Source of the DNA: Gibbula magus
Lineage: Eukaryota > Mollusca > Gastropoda > Trochida > Trochidae
Reading direction: 5' to 3'
Assembly (NCBI GenBank): GCA_936450465.1
Contig: OW388303.1
Span: 5,085,193 to 5,149,192, forward strand
DNA length: 64,000 nt
The notes under the pieces are model-generated. The model was not told where the DNA came from. It ran no database searches and saw only the letters and a list, made by a program, of their open reading frames with translations. This document shows positions 33,860 to 45,839 of this stretch, one piece after another (the stretch's first letter is position 1; every line of letters starts with the position of its first letter). Made by a program: the position numbers and the translations under genes.

Positions 33860-34690
33860 GGAGGGTTCTATTAGGACATTTTTGTTGAAGCAAAATTTCA
33901 GGTATATTCTCATTTCACATAATGCACAAAAACAAAACATCTGATACTCTGATAGATTCCTCTCTGACTTAATTCAATCTTTTTCTGTGAGTTCTGGAAT
34001 ATTCTAGATATACCATAATTAATGGTCACTCCTGGATTCCCTTTGTTAACAAGCTGTGGTATCTAATCATTCAGCAGCTAAGTGTAAAAAGTGAATTTGG
34101 TACACCATTATCCTTCATAGTTGAAAACCTATGAAACATCATGCAATAATTTAATATCAAATAGCAAATCTACCTAATTCCATAACAGTGAAATATGTAG
34201 TTGAAATATATGCAATATGCAAAATATACTTAAATATACAAAACATACTAAAGTGATTTACAAAAGAAAAATTAATAACTTTTTGCATGGGTTGAAATAA
34301 CATATTTCAATGCACTCTTTGACTGTAGGTCCGAATGAATGTAATATATATTATAATTACAGGCTGCATGCGCAATCACTCGACAACGTGGCCGTGGCCC
34401 TATTACATGTTTGTAAACACAAGTGTACAATTACCTATACTCAGTGGTTGTCTCACAGATAGTGGCCAGCTTAGGCCTCCGAAAAAATCTCTTTGTTTTT
34501 CGTGTTTCTCATTGTGGCTTGTGGTCCTATGCATATCAAAACGGACTACTTTCTAATAAAGTTCAGCAATGTTTGGTGTGGTTTATCAGTGGAAGTGTGA
34601 CCCACTTTATGGGTGTTAATCTGGCATTGTAATAACCAGCTTGGGTTGAACTAGCTTAATGATGCATAGTATCTTGAGAATGACAGTGAC
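33860..34690. other. Intergenic, no recognisable gene
   Basis: AT-rich. The frames at 34335-34556 and 34423-34632 overlap each other in different frames and show no domain. Confidence 0.4.
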
Positions 34691-34694
34691 GGAT

Positions 34695-34800
34695 ACACAA
34701 GGGGGGTTCATACTCCTTCACTCCCCTTTTTGATATGTGAAATACCACCCCCCCCCCCCCCCCCCCCCCCCCCTCCCCTGGATCCGCCTCTTAAGGTCAT
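34695..34800 (-). repeat. Poly-G/C end of a dispersed repeat
   Basis: A run of 26 C (34748-34773) followed by TCCCCTGGATCCGCCTC. The inverse GATCCAG plus G-tract motif recurs at 35670-35690 and at 43453-43470, so this is the end of a dispersed family rather than simple slippage alone. Confidence 0.55.
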
Positions 34801-34914
34801 GAATCCTCCATTTACAATAACTGAACCCCCTGTTTGAAAATTACTCGATCCCCCAAATTTCCAAGTACCCCTTAACTTTCCAGTGTCCAATGATTATCAA
34901 TCCCAACTCCATTT

Positions 34915-35010
34915 TTCTCTACCCCTCTCCTTTCCTTTACCCCTTCCTCCCTTCCTCCCTCCCTCCCTCCCTCCATCCCCCTTCTCGTTATCCCCCCCTC
35001 CTCTTTTACA
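34915..35010. repeat. Polypyrimidine tract (CCTT/CCCT)n
   Basis: An almost unbroken pyrimidine strand of about 90 nt with CCTCCCT tetramer repeats, a sequence able to form triplex (H-DNA). Spurious Gly/Arg/Lys-rich frames occur on the opposite strand. Confidence 0.85.
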
Positions 35011-35660
35011 CCTTCGCTTAATCTTATTCAGGTTGACTGACTTTTTTTGTTTGTAAAGCAGAAGTTGGCTATTCGTTAGAGCCAATCACAATTTGTAATT
35101 TCGTACTGTGTATTATACTCAACAGTCAACATGTTTATGTTGACCTATTTTATTCATATTGTAAACAACATACTTGATGGGTGATGCAACGTTGAAATAG
35201 CCTTGCTTTAAGTTTATTTCAAATACATATGAATCTGTTTAAATCAACACCGACGGATGATGACATCTGTTATAGAAACACACCTCAAGACCTGACAGAC
35301 ATTCTCTGCCACTAAATGAGTGTTGATGTTATAGTGGCCTAACATCGTTTTGGTTGAATCATACGAACACCACATCAATGCACGTCACTTACAAATTACT
35401 GTCAGAAGCAATATACATATGTTGATCAAATCAGTTAAAAAAATTATGAGTTTAAATCTTAATAAGGGTTTTGTAACTTGACCTGAAGTCCTGCTATCAC
35501 CAAGTCGGAGGAAGGAAGTGTTATTGTCACAGTTGATGGGTGCAGCTACGATTCCATTGAAGACATGTTGGGATTGAGTACCAAGGATGTGCTAACTTGA
35601 CCCTCATTCACAGTCTTTTCTAATTGCAGAATGGATTGTACATTGCTTCATTCTTCATTC
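35011..35660. other. Intergenic, no recognisable gene
   Basis: No element ends or coding exon recognised. Confidence 0.4.
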
Positions 35661-35890
35661 CAGGTCCAGATCCAGAGGGGGTGCAGGGTTGCGCATCCCC
35701 CCTTTTCATGTGAGATTTTTAAAAATGACCATTAAAACCATCCCCAAAACAGAGGTGCACCCCTCCCCCTTTTTGCCACTGAGATGGTACATTTACACCG
35801 TATATTCCCAATACAATTTTCTTTCACTAAACCCCCCCCCCCCCCCCAATGAAGACATTTTCGAGGTCTGGCACCCCGTTCCCAAAAAAG
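35661..35890 (+). repeat. Dispersed repeat starting GGTCCAGATCCAGAGGGGG
   Basis: The block GATCCAGAGGGGGTGCAGG begins a segment with a run of 16 C at 35832-35847. The head motif is shared with the 3' edge of the 46-bp minisatellite (43448-43470) and, inverted, with 34771-34790. Confidence 0.5.
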
Positions 35891-36082
35891 CTGACGTTAG
35901 TGTTTCAGACTTTCTCCTTGTAATAAACAGAGAATCCCACCCAAGTGTCTTCTGTTATCAAATATCTCAACATAAATTGATAAAAATTACAAATAAATTC
36001 TATCAATCATCCAAAATCATTCTTCATTATTTTCAGTGAGAAACTTAAATCTATGAACACCGCACAGTCGTTAGACTTCCTC

Positions 36083-36212
36083 TGTAGTGATGTTATAACA
36101 CTGTGACTTCATCATGTTGATAACATCGAAGCATTGTGATTTCATCAGGTTTGTTACGTCATAGCATTGTGAGTCATTATTTGATGATGTAACAGCATTG
36201 TGAAAAATCTAT
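36083..36212. repeat. Degenerate 35-45 bp tandem repeat
   Basis: Four imperfect copies of a unit containing GCATTGTGA and CATCA with ATGTTATAACA-type spacers. Low complexity; no function visible. Confidence 0.45.
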
Positions 36213-37550
36213 TGTCAAAAGGATATCTCCTGTGGGGCAGAGTTTTGGATGATAAATGAAGACACCTACGTCAGCATCCCAGCTTATCCTAAATGTGCAC
36301 AACATCAAGTAAGTATTTGTAAAGTGCTCCAGAGTTTCTGATTAAATGAAATAAATAAAACTTCCGGTTAAAAATTGTAATGATTGTTGTGAAACAACAA
36401 AAATCAGTACAAGTTTAAGATAAAGTATCTCTTGTAATTACTCAAATCCTGAAAATCTGAAGTTGATGTTACCAGTTTTGCCCTTAAGAAATCCAAATTT
36501 AGTAAAAGGGATTCTTCTCATTCCTTTGGACAGTTTTGATAAATGTCAGAGGTTGCTCATGTTATTTATGTGTGTTTTTTCCACCAGTCTCAAGGTCTTG
36601 AAAATGCATGAATATTAATTTATCAAAAGTTTAAAAACACAAACTTAAGGTTTTGACTCTGTGTATCCAAATTTTACTGTCAACATCCACATCATGCATT
36701 TTTCATAATTTTTGTTTAAAAAGTGAAGTTTCTCTTGCCTTTGAGTGTATAGTTTTAGAGTTTTAAAAATATGATTAAAGATGATCAGTAAACCTTTTTT
36801 TAAAGATATTTTTCTATAATAAGCATTCACAGATCATTGAAAGATGAAAATTAACGTTTTACAAAATAATTATTGAGATCATCAGCACAGCTTATAAAAG
36901 TAAAACAAAATATTTTTTTAAGGATCATTGATAAAATACAAAAGAATTTTGTAAAATTCATCAATGAAGCTTTTATCATTAAGGTGTATATTGATTATTC
37001 AAGGGTCATTAATTAAATAAAGTGTTAAGATCATCACAATGAAGCATTGTATATGCATCGTCTGTTAGGGTCTATATTATCATTCAAGGTTTAACAAAAT
37101 GAGTATTAACCTTGATAAATTTCCTCTGTGTATTGATTTAATCCAAGCCATATATTTAAAAAAAAATTACTTTCCAGGGGGCAAAACTTGCGCTATTAAG
37201 GGACTCCAGTAGGATTAGAACTATTCTACATCAGCAAGAACGATGACGCTCAAACTCCAGGGAAATGTCACGTTGTATTCTGTCTGTATTGTTCTCGAAG
37301 CTTAGTGACACAGTATCCTACATTCGAGGAACATATGCATTGATAACATTCACATCCACTTCAGTGCCTATACTGAAACCAAGTATTCTGACATTCCTGG
37401 TTTCAGTCCAAAAAAATCTGCTGATTGATCTAACCATCTTTGTAATACAAAATATTATGTTTGTGACATTTTGATACATTTGTTCGGAGAGAACTTTAAA
37501 AATCTGGGGTCTGGAAACTCATATATGGTTCTAGTCTTACACTCAGACTA
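36213..37550. other. Intergenic, no recognisable gene
   Basis: AT-rich DNA; GATCATC words recur irregularly between 36860 and 37060. No supported gene. Confidence 0.4.
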
Positions 37551-37554
37551 TGAA

Positions 37555-37690
37555 AAAAGTATTTATTCTGAAAATATTACCATTTTATTAAATATTGAAA
37601 AGGAGACTGTAAGAAATGGTATTTTCATAAAATTGTATTAAAAAAATCTTCTTTTCAATTTTTTTTTTTTTACAGTCTTAATGTTAGACT
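37555..37690. repeat. AT-rich dispersed repeat with inverted ends
   Basis: TATTGAAAAGGAGACTGTAA is answered by AAAGAAGA-type and TTACAGTCTTA sequence about 70 bp later on the opposite strand. Related sequence at 27060 and 49655. Confidence 0.45.
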
Positions 37691-38099
37691 AATATGGTTC
37701 AAGGTTTTAATGAAAAGAAATGGATGATTTAACTAAGGCGATGGTTTCTATTACAGAAGCACCTTGAAAAATCATTACCTTCCGGTACTAAACGGTTGTT
37801 TAAATACAACATGTGGCAACATGTTACCTGGTTTATAGTGCATGTACCTCGTTTCACATAATAGGACATGTAAACAAGTTATACATAAATCACTTACAAA
37901 ATATGTTGACATAAACATTCCTGGTTGAATGTGTTCAGCTTTTCTCAATGATCTTGTTGAGTCACTGTGTTTTCTTCTTAGTGGTATGTAACTGTTGGAC
38001 TGAGTTATCTCCCTTGAAGGGAAGTGCACCTGTTCCATTGATTTTAAAGAATTTTGTTTTTGTGTTCCTAAATTATATCACTTTGTCGTTACAAAGATA

Positions 38100-38830
38100 C
38101 AGTCAAGTCGCAATAGTCCGGCCACCGATAATCCGAATCTCGCAGTGTCCGAACGGTAGCAAGCTGTAACCAAACTAATCTCTATATAAACTCATTAAAT
38201 GTGGATTCATTTATCCGTTGCTTCCGTTTCCGAATCCGAACGCTAATTAGCTGTAACGGATTAGTTTATTACAGCTATTTCTGTTTCATTAATCCGACGG
38301 TTCATCAAAGCGTTCGGCTAATCCCCTAGACAAGGGAGTACCACACTGATTGAATCTGTAAACATCAATGACAGTGGATTGACAAGGGAGTTGAACATGT
38401 CATTAATTTGTGATTGTAATAAATTGAGATTCTCACTTTGTGTGTCGGGAGTTTGTGATTGTAATAAATTGAAATTTCACTGCCTCTCAAATGAGAGCTC
38501 ACATGGACTCCATGATCACGTACCCTGAGTGTGTTGGTGACGAAAAGAACTTAGAAACTTTGATCACTATGCGTTTTGACATGTTCTGTGCATGTATGTC
38601 CAGAAATGATTTTGTGCAATGATTGTTTTATTAATAGATGTATCCCAGTTGTTATGTGTACCGGTATATGAAATAAAACTCATTTGATATTCGAAATATG
38701 TTGTCGTCTGTATGTAGATTCAAAGGGGAGTAACTCCATCTTGTTTGGTTCATTTCAGTAGTCCGAACATTTCACTATCCGAACATTTTTGATGAAAAAC
38801 GGAAGTGTTCGGGTTATCGAGGTCTGACTG
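38100..38830. mobile_element. pogo/Tigger-like MITE
   Basis: 731 bp between TA dinucleotides (38098-38099 and 38831-38832). The ends read CAGTCAAGTCGCAATAGTCC and, on the opposite strand, CAGTCAGACCTCGATAACCC. CAGTxxxxCCTCGATAAxCC with TA duplication is characteristic of pogo/Tigger-type Tc1-mariner elements. The interior repeats TCCGAAC words; no transposase frame remains. Confidence 0.82.
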
Positions 38831-38839
38831 TATATTTAG

Positions 38840-39880
38840 ATCAAATACTATTAAACTTTACAAATATCTTAAATATTCTATCTTTACCAGAAAGTTTAAA
38901 TATGACAAATGAAAAATTTCAATTTCTATAATTGTTTTGATCATTGCTTTTTTTAATAAATTGAAATCACAATACCTTTAAAACAGTCTTTATTAAAACT
39001 TAATACATGTATCATTTTGGTGTAAAGTTGGAGAGAACATGATCGTACAATAATAATAACAAACAAATAATTGTAAGGCTGTTGAAAATATACTTTTGGT
39101 TTTTAAATGGTGTTAAGGTAAAAGATTTACCTGAGCTTTAAGAAACTCGTCTAAAAACCATTTTCCTGTTTAATAAATTAGTGCCAAATTCAAATTTAAC
39201 ACGACTCATTAACTAAGAAATGTAAATTGATTTGGCACTATTCAATTCAGGAGGGAAAGGGTTAAAGATGAACCAAGCCATGAAAATCCAGAGACAGACT
39301 GTAGGAAAGTCTATCCATCTTTTAACAACTGTTGTTTACATCTGTAGATTCCTCTTCAGCATATCTATCCAAGAGGTGAGTGGTTGGACAGAGTTACAGA
39401 ATGAAAGCTCCCTATGATAATTATAGATAGAGAGGTGTGTCCGACCTTCGTCAGCAGTTGAGCTTCAAAATAAACAAGATCCACAGTTGTTACGCTTACC
39501 TTTATTTTGTATCATAGACCCAAACACTTCATTTCCCTCTCATTTGGATAGAATAACGCTTTTGTTTTTAGAAATTGTATCTGGGGTATGGGGTTCGAAT
39601 CCTGCAAGATAAATATCTTTGTCTGCAGTAGAGAACAGAGCTAGCTGCTTGGACAGAGCTCCCTGATCATTTCTCACTGTTACAACTAGGGGGTAAGGAT
39701 GGCCCTTACATACAGTCAGGATTGACCGACACTTTGTCTCCATATGTAAGGAAGAGGGGGATGTTATTTAACATAGTCAAATAAATATTTCTCTATATAA
39801 ACATTAGCATGCATGTTGTATGGACCTTAAAAGCTCTACAAAGTCTGTCTGTCTATCTGCCTGTACTACTAAATATTAAA
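38840..39880. other. Intergenic; contains a SINE family 1 fragment
   Basis: At 39588-39635 TGGGGTTCGAATCCTGC and TCTTTGTCTGCAGTAGAGAA match the B-box region of SINE family 1 (plus strand); the body is missing. Otherwise nothing recognisable. Confidence 0.55.
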
Positions 39881-39889
39881 CAAAAACTT

Positions 39890-40520
39890 TTGTATCGGGG
39901 GTCCATCAAATTTACATTTAAAGAGGGAGGTGTTCCTTGCTTAGAGGTATGAAGATAATTCCCGTATTTAAGTTGTCAAAGTGCTTTTTACATTTTCATG
40001 GTGTTATTTTACTGTTATATTATTGCACATTTGCAACATGAAAAATATGTAACTTCGTAACTTCAACATGGATAATCAATTGATTTTAAGACAGTTTAAA
40101 TTAAGCCTCTTTGTTACCAGGAGATCCTTTTATAAGGATTACGTATTGATTCAATTTAGGCTCTGTACTTAAATTTATTTTCTCATTGCTGTATTTAGTA
40201 GATGTTATTACACATGTACAACTTATAGAGAATATGTACTTGGTTACTTCAACATCGATAATAGCGGTAATGGAGTTTAAGGCTAAAGCTTTACCCCCTT
40301 GCTACCAAGAGATACTTTTATAAGGATTAAGTATTGATTCAAGGTAGGCCAAGTACTTGATTTACTCATTGCTGAATTATTACACATGTGCAGTCTGTAG
40401 AGAATATTATGAACTGAGTTACTTCAACATGGATGATAAAATGAGCTTTGAGGTTTGGCCCCCTTGCCACTAAGAGAATCTATTGTGAAGATTACGGTAT
40501 ATATTTATTCAAGGTAGTTG
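39890..40520. repeat. Degenerate tandem repeat, about 175-bp unit x3
   Basis: ATTxCACATxTGCAAC, GTTACTTCAACATxGATAAT and ATACTTTTATAAGGATTA recur in order at about 40020, 40205 and 40380. It starts near GGGGGTCCATCAAATTTACA (39897-39916), which also occurs at 43473. Probably a decayed tandem-core element. Confidence 0.5.
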
Positions 40521-40902
40521 CAGTACTGTGAATGTTTTCCTGGTATGACCGACCAGAATGTCAAGTAAGATAGCGGAGAGATAGAAGACTCTGTGTTTGC
40601 TCACACAACAGAGTGAGAGTGCTGCTACGATGAGCTGAAACTTTATTCACATTGCCAGATGGAGCTAACAGACTTGAGAAAACACCAGCAAATTGTAATG
40701 TACTTAGACCACATGTGGAATAAAAAAATAGGTTGTTAGGGCACCACCTTTGTGACCTCTATGAGAACATAACATCTTCGATATATAACGCACATTGGCA
40801 AAGTACCTGGACCCAAGATTCTTTTCTCACAATAATCATTCCAGAGTCCAAAGTTTTGGTGATTGAGTTGATGAGCTGTTTGGACAGTCAGTGCTGGCCT
40901 TT

Positions 40903-40982
40903 GGTGTCTGACTCTGAGGGTGTCTGCCTCTGAAGGTATCTGACTCTGAGGGTATCTGACTCTGAGGGTATCTGACTCTGAG
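40903..40982 (+). repeat. 16-bp tandem repeat x5
   Basis: Five copies of GGTATCTGACTCTGAG with small changes. It is followed by GGCTTCGAATCTTGCCAAGG (40981-41000), a decayed tRNA-type B box. Confidence 0.9.
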
Positions 40983-41149
40983 GATGTGGCTTCGAATCTT
41001 GCCAAGGGACTCCATCTGAAAAAAGGACGAGTACTATTGCAGATAGTGTGATGTCAAATATGACAATGTTTTGCCAGTTGTTCTTGATAATTAAGATGTA
41101 AAATATGTTAACACAGAAATCAAGTGCCATTTAAAAAATTTCATTTGAC

Positions 41150-41175
41150 CTATAAAGTGCTACAGCGCCTCTAAG
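41150..41175. repeat. Remnant end of the 25238-type MITE
   Basis: AAAGTGCTACAGCGCCTCTAA closely matches the right terminus of the TTAA-flanked MITE; the rest is gone. Confidence 0.5.
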
Positions 41176-41384
41176 CCAACAGTTACAATTCTTCTTTCTT
41201 GTTACACCCCATTATCAGACCCTGAACTCTTTTGATTTCTTACTCAAGGAAAAATGCTTACTCTCAAAATAAACATGAACTTTTGCCACTACAAAGGTTG
41301 TGAAATTATTTGAAATGTCACCAGAGAGCAAATTTAAAATGTATACAACAATTCTGAAACTGCTAGGTTTTGATTATCAAGCTG

Positions 41385-41850
41385 AAAGGTGAAAGCTGTA
41401 GGTTTTTAACCTTTTCCTTCCAATGTTGGTATGGTTCTTTGTCTCTTGTTAACAAATCTCGTTTAGAAAAAGTTGTCCACATCGCTGGTAAAATAGCTGG
41501 AGTTCATTTTACAAATCTGTCCTATCTTTATGAAAAACGAGTTTTGAAATTATCTCTGAAAATTTTGTCGGATCCAGATCATGTGTTGCACAGTGAATAG
41601 GTTCAACTTCCTTCTGGAAGGAGATACTTATTACCTCGATACAAAACCAATAGAGGTCTGAATACATTTATTCCCTTCAGCATTCGTTTGTTAAATGATC
41701 TTTAAGTTAACCAATTGTGATTGTGTTTTGTATTACATGTAATCCGTGACTGTTAATTGCCATTCATGTACACAAGCTCTGTCATGATACAAAATGAATT
41801 CCTTTCGAGGTAATAAAGTTTTATTATTATTATTATTATTATTAATAATA
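41385..41850 (+). pseudogene. 3' end of a non-LTR retrotransposon (LINE)
   Basis: Conceptual translation from about 41385 (frame of 41370) gives a sequence ending in SDPDHVLHSE, a TAG stop at 41598-41600, then in the same frame VQLPSGRRYLLPRYKTNRG and FIPFSIRLLNDL before TAA. The order 'KRVLKLSLKILSDP...LPSGRRY...KTNR...SFIP-type...LLN' is that of the C-terminal tail beyond the reverse transcriptase in CR1/Jockey/Rex1-type LINEs. It ends in a (TTA)n tail (41821-41846), as expected at a LINE 3' end. It is 5'-truncated and carries an in-frame stop, so it is dead. Confidence 0.72.
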
Positions 41851-41879
41851 ATATTTTTTTAATAACATCTTATTGTCCT

Positions 41880-42090
41880 CATTACAAGGACATTCTCTTT
41901 GTGCCAGTGGCACCCGGCAGCCACAGTACAGCGCCAGTTCAAGCGTTGTTCTGTTCTTGTAATGCTGAGCAGCAAGCAAAGAAGCAACAACTCCAATCTT
42001 TTAATGTGTTTGGTATGACGCAGCCGGGAATTGAACTTCCCACCGGGTGATGAGCGGACGCTCTACCAACTGAGCTTCATCCCCGGTTAT
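41880..42090 (-). mobile_element. tRNA-derived SINE, family 2, minus strand
   Basis: On the minus strand the head reads A box AGCTCAGTTGGTAGAGCG, CTCATCACCCGGTGGG and B box GTTCAATTCCC, clearly tRNA-like. The body then continues on the minus strand through GATTGGAGTTGTTGCTTC. The acceptor-stem positions do not pair, so it is a SINE head, not a tRNA gene. It abuts the LINE tail at 41850. Confidence 0.75.
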
Positions 42091-42109
42091 CATACTTTTG
42101 TCTTATATC

Positions 42110-42488
42110 CTTCTCTGTTTTCAGAATGATAGAAGCATCAACGTTTATTCATATTGGCCTCAACAGAAACATGTGGCATTGTTGTCAAATATAACAAATT
42201 TACTTCTTTCGTCAAGATAAGCAAAATTTGATAGGTTTGTGGCATAGTTTCTGCCGCAGGATTAGGTAAAGAAGACAGAAAGTGGTGTATTATGTTGTTT
42301 GATAAACAGTCGTGACAAGGTACAGAGCTGTTGCCAACGCTTCAGGTGTTGTTCTACGAGGTAAAGTGAATATGAATGGATAGACATCTGTCGACCCTCT
42401 GGATGGATACATACAAGAGTTGCTATAAATATAGTCAGACAGAAATCAGAGTAAAAGCATGCTGTAAATATACTGCTCATCCACAAAT
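42110..42488. other. Intergenic, no recognisable feature
   Basis: No gene or element recognised between the SINE and the 46-bp array. Confidence 0.4.
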
Positions 42489-42490
42489 AT

Positions 42491-43459
42491 GCCCCGTGTT
42501 ACATTGATGGATCGTATCGGTGCAATCAGTGGCAGATCCACGTGTTACATTGTTGGATCGTATCGGTGCAATCAGTGGCAGATCCATGTGTTACATTGTT
42601 GGATCGTATTGGTGCAACCAGTGGCAGATCCACGTGTTACATTGTTGGATCGTATCGGTGCAATCAGTGGCAGATCCATGTGTTACATTGTTGGATCATA
42701 TTGGTGGAACCAGTGGCAGATCCACGTGTTACATTGTTGGATCGTATTGGTGCAACCAGTGGCAGATCCACGTGTTATATTGATGGATCGTATCGGTGCA
42801 ACTAGTGGCAGATCCACGTGTTACATTGTTGGATCGTATCGGTGCAACCAGTGGCAGATCCACGTGTTACATTGTTGGATCGTATCGGTGCAACCAGTGG
42901 CAGATCCACGTGTTACATTGTTGGATCGTATCGGTGCAACCAGTGGCAGATCCACGTGTTACATTGTTGGATCGTATCGGTGCAACCAGTGGCAGATCCA
43001 CGTGTTACATTGTTGGATCGTATCGGTGCAACCAGTGGCAGATCCACGTGTTACATTGTTGGATCGTATCGGTGCAACCAGTGGCAGATCCACGTGTTAC
43101 ATTGTTGGATCGTATCGGTGCAACCAGTGGCAGATCCACGTGTTACATTGTTGGATCGTATCGGTGCAACCAGTGGCAGATCCACGTGTTACATTGTTGG
43201 ATCGTATCGGTGCAACCAGTGGCAGATCCACGTGTTACATTGTTGGATCGTATCGGTGCAACCAGTGGCAGATCCACGTGTTACATTGTTGGATCGTATC
43301 GGTGCAACCAGTGGCAGATCCACGTGTTACATTGTTGGATCGTATTGGTGCAACCAGTGGCAGATCCACGTGTTACATTGTTGGATCGTATTGGTGCAAC
43401 CAGTGGCAGATCCACGTGTTACATTGTTGGATCGTATCGGTGCAACCAGTGGCAGATCC
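42491..43459 (+). repeat. 46-bp minisatellite, about 21 copies
   Basis: The unit is GTGGCAGATCCACGTGTTAC followed by ATTGTTGGATCGTATCGGTG and CAACCA. Units before about 42830 carry more variants (CAATCAG, GATGGATC, TGGTGGAACC); later ones are nearly identical. Most units contain a CACGTG E-box. No stop codon occurs in any forward frame, producing overlapping spurious frames of 235-326 codons. Confidence 0.95.
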
Positions 43460-43560
43460 AGAACTTTGAAGGGGGTCCATCAAATTTACATGAATTTACA
43501 TAAAAAGGAGGGGAGGGGGGGGAAATGGACCCTCTGAATCCCCCCCCCCCCCATTCCACA
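43460..43560. repeat. G-tract and C-tract segment after the minisatellite
   Basis: GGGGGTCCATCAAATTTACA (43469-43488) is shared with 39897. A G-rich run (43507-43523) and a C run (43540-43552) are complementary and could pair in a hairpin. Confidence 0.6.
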
Positions 43561-44428
43561 AGAAAGTAATTTTAAATTACCATTTACTTTGCAGAATCTC
43601 AGGCTCGGTGCTCATTGGCTTAAAGTTTTGGTGAATATGAAACTACATCCTCCATTGTTATTTTTTCTGAACTCTGATATTCAGTTCCTCAGAGGCCCAG
43701 CTTACTGGAGACTGGCCCTGATTCCTTGAACAGTTGCTCTACCATTGGCGCTTATTTCAGACTGATGCTTGTTAGAGGAGATATGGTTTGCTGTTTTAGG
43801 GATGAGACAAATACTCAGATACTCTTCTACTCGAGGGAGGATAGCACCTTCAAGTCAGTCATCAATCTCAGATTAATCCCAAGTTATATTTTTAAAAAAC
43901 ATCAAGATCACAAACAGTAAAAAGAAGTTCATTTTCCAATTTTTTAATTTTCATAAAAAACCATAATAGTCAACAGCTAAGTTTGTCTATGAAATAAGAG
44001 GTCTTATGGTCATTTGGTGAGAAAAGGTCAATTGACATCATCACAAATAGTATAAAATCAGTTGATACTTATTAAGCAGATATCTATTAAATAACAGGTA
44101 CTTGTTAATGTTTGGGCATACCTTGATAAAACATTATTATCACGAACAGTAAAAAGAAGACTTTTCCAATTATGAAATTGTCCATTCATCCATCTTTCAA
44201 TGTGCCTTTAAAAACAAAATGCCAACTATCTAATTATTCAAGAAACAAAAAGAATGTTGGTGTTCAGTAAACAAAAGTGATGAGAAAGCATTGACTAGTT
44301 AAGGAGTAAGACTGATTGGTGTTTACAGACTGTTTCAGCACTTGGACATGCCAGCAAGAAGCACTTCACTCAAGAGCTATTGTTAGTTTTAAAGAGAAGT
44401 CCATCCTTGACAGCTGAGAGATACTACA
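43561..44428. other. Intergenic, no recognisable gene
   Basis: A CATCAAGATCACAAACAGTA and AAAAGAAG block at 43901 recurs in degenerate form at 44133-44160. No coding exon recognised. Confidence 0.4.
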
Positions 44429-45068
44429 CAGAGTTTGTTAGAACTGAGCTAGACTCTCTCACAGTTCCTTAACCCTTTACATGCAGGACAGAACATTACA
44501 TACAGAGTTTGTTAGAACTGAGCTAGACTCTCTCACAGTTCCTTAACCCTTTACATGCGGGACAGAACATTACACACAGGGTTTGTTAGAACTGAGCTAG
44601 ACTCTCTCACAGTTCCTTAACCCTTTAAATGCGGGACAGAACATTACATACAGGGTTTGTTAGAACTGAGCTAGACTCTCTCACAGTTCCTTAATCCTTT
44701 ACATGCGGGACAGAACATTGCACACATGGTTTGTTAGAAATGAGTTAGACTCTCTCACAGTTCCTTAACCCTTTACATGCAGGACAGAACATTACACACA
44801 TGGTTTGTTAGAATTGAGCTAGACTCTAACAGTTCCTTAACCCTTTACATGCAGGACAGAACATTACACAGAGGGTTTGTTGGAACTGAGTTAGACTCTC
44901 TCACAGTTCCTTAACCCTTTACATGCAGGACAGAACATTGCACACAGGGTTTGTTAGAACTGAGTTAGACTCTCACAGTTCCTTAACCCTTTACATGCAG
45001 GACAGAACATTACACACATTGTTTGTTAGAACTGAGCTAGACTCTCTCACAATTCCGTAACCCTTTAC
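44429..45068 (+). repeat. 74-bp minisatellite, about 8.7 copies
   Basis: The unit contains TTAACCCTTTACATGCAGGA, CAGAACATTACACACA and GTTAGAACTGAGCTAGACTC. Copies differ by scattered substitutions and 2-4 bp deletions in the TCTCTC stretch. Non-coding. Confidence 0.95.
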
Positions 45069-45074
45069 ATCTGT

Positions 45075-45365
45075 AGGCATTAGCCTGGATATTGCTGGAC
45101 ATGCTATTGCATGTTATTGGGCATGCTGTTGTAAAAGCAAATTGAAATCCAATCAGATGTGATATAAGTCATGCTATCAAGTATGCCATTGGACAAGCTA
45201 TTGGACATGTAATTGAAGAAGCTAGTTGATATGCTATCAGACAAACCATTACACAAGCCTTTGGAACAGTAATTGGATAAGGTTTTGGACATGCTGTTGG
45301 AATTGGCATTGGCATTGGACATGGACATTACATGGACGTTACTATTGTTATCAGTCATTCAATTG
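45075..45365. repeat. Degenerate short-unit repeat (GGACATGCTATTG-like)
   Basis: An irregular repetition of GGACATG/GCTATTG words, directly continuing from the 74-bp array. It yields an Asn/Ser-rich 84-codon frame on the minus strand (45104-45358) that is a by-product of the repeat. Confidence 0.6.
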
Positions 45366-45647
45366 GAAATGTGACTGGACAAGCAACTGACCCAGGCTAT
45401 TGTTAGTTTTAAAGAGGATTCTGTAACTGATCAAAGAAAAACACCAATACATGAAATTTATTAAGCTCCAGGAAGGCTGTATCACAGAGGTTAATTTGGG
45501 AGAATGGCTGATTCACTTATATCACGGTACATGGTCAATATAGTTGCCAGGGAAACCATGAAGTACACAATGTATTGCATTGAAACTTCCATGTGTCGAC
45601 TGAAACTTGCAAACCATTCGGTTACTGCTGTAAATGTTAAAAGAAGT

Positions 45648-45775
45648 AATGCACCCAAACCTTATACTGTAGGACAGTCCTCTAAATAGGAACAAGTTGA
45701 AAAATTTCTGGTGGGATTTGAATCCCAGACCATTTAATCCCAAGATGAACATGCTTACCACTGCACTCCATCTCA
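45648..45775 (-). mobile_element. tRNA-derived SINE, family 1, 5' fragment
   Basis: GCACCCAAACCTTATACTGT, GGTGGGATTTGAATCCCAGA and TTACCACTGCACTCCAT correspond on the minus strand to the B box and head of SINE family 1, with the central part missing. Confidence 0.65.
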
Positions 45776-45839
45776 TATCTTGATGAGTTTTTATAAGATC
45801 ATTGTATGTAACTGTGTGTAACATTGTTTTTGTAGTATA

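Noticed and set aside
41598..41710. A functional host gene at the LINE-like frame
   Set aside because: The order of motifs is that of a LINE C-terminus, with an in-frame stop and a (TTA)n tail.
42489..43537. Open frames of up to 326 codons in all three forward frames
   Set aside because: A by-product of a 46-bp minisatellite without stops; no promoter or conserved protein signal.
45104..45358. Asn/Ser-rich 84-codon minus-strand protein
   Set aside because: Arises from a degenerate short-unit repeat continuous with the 74-bp array.
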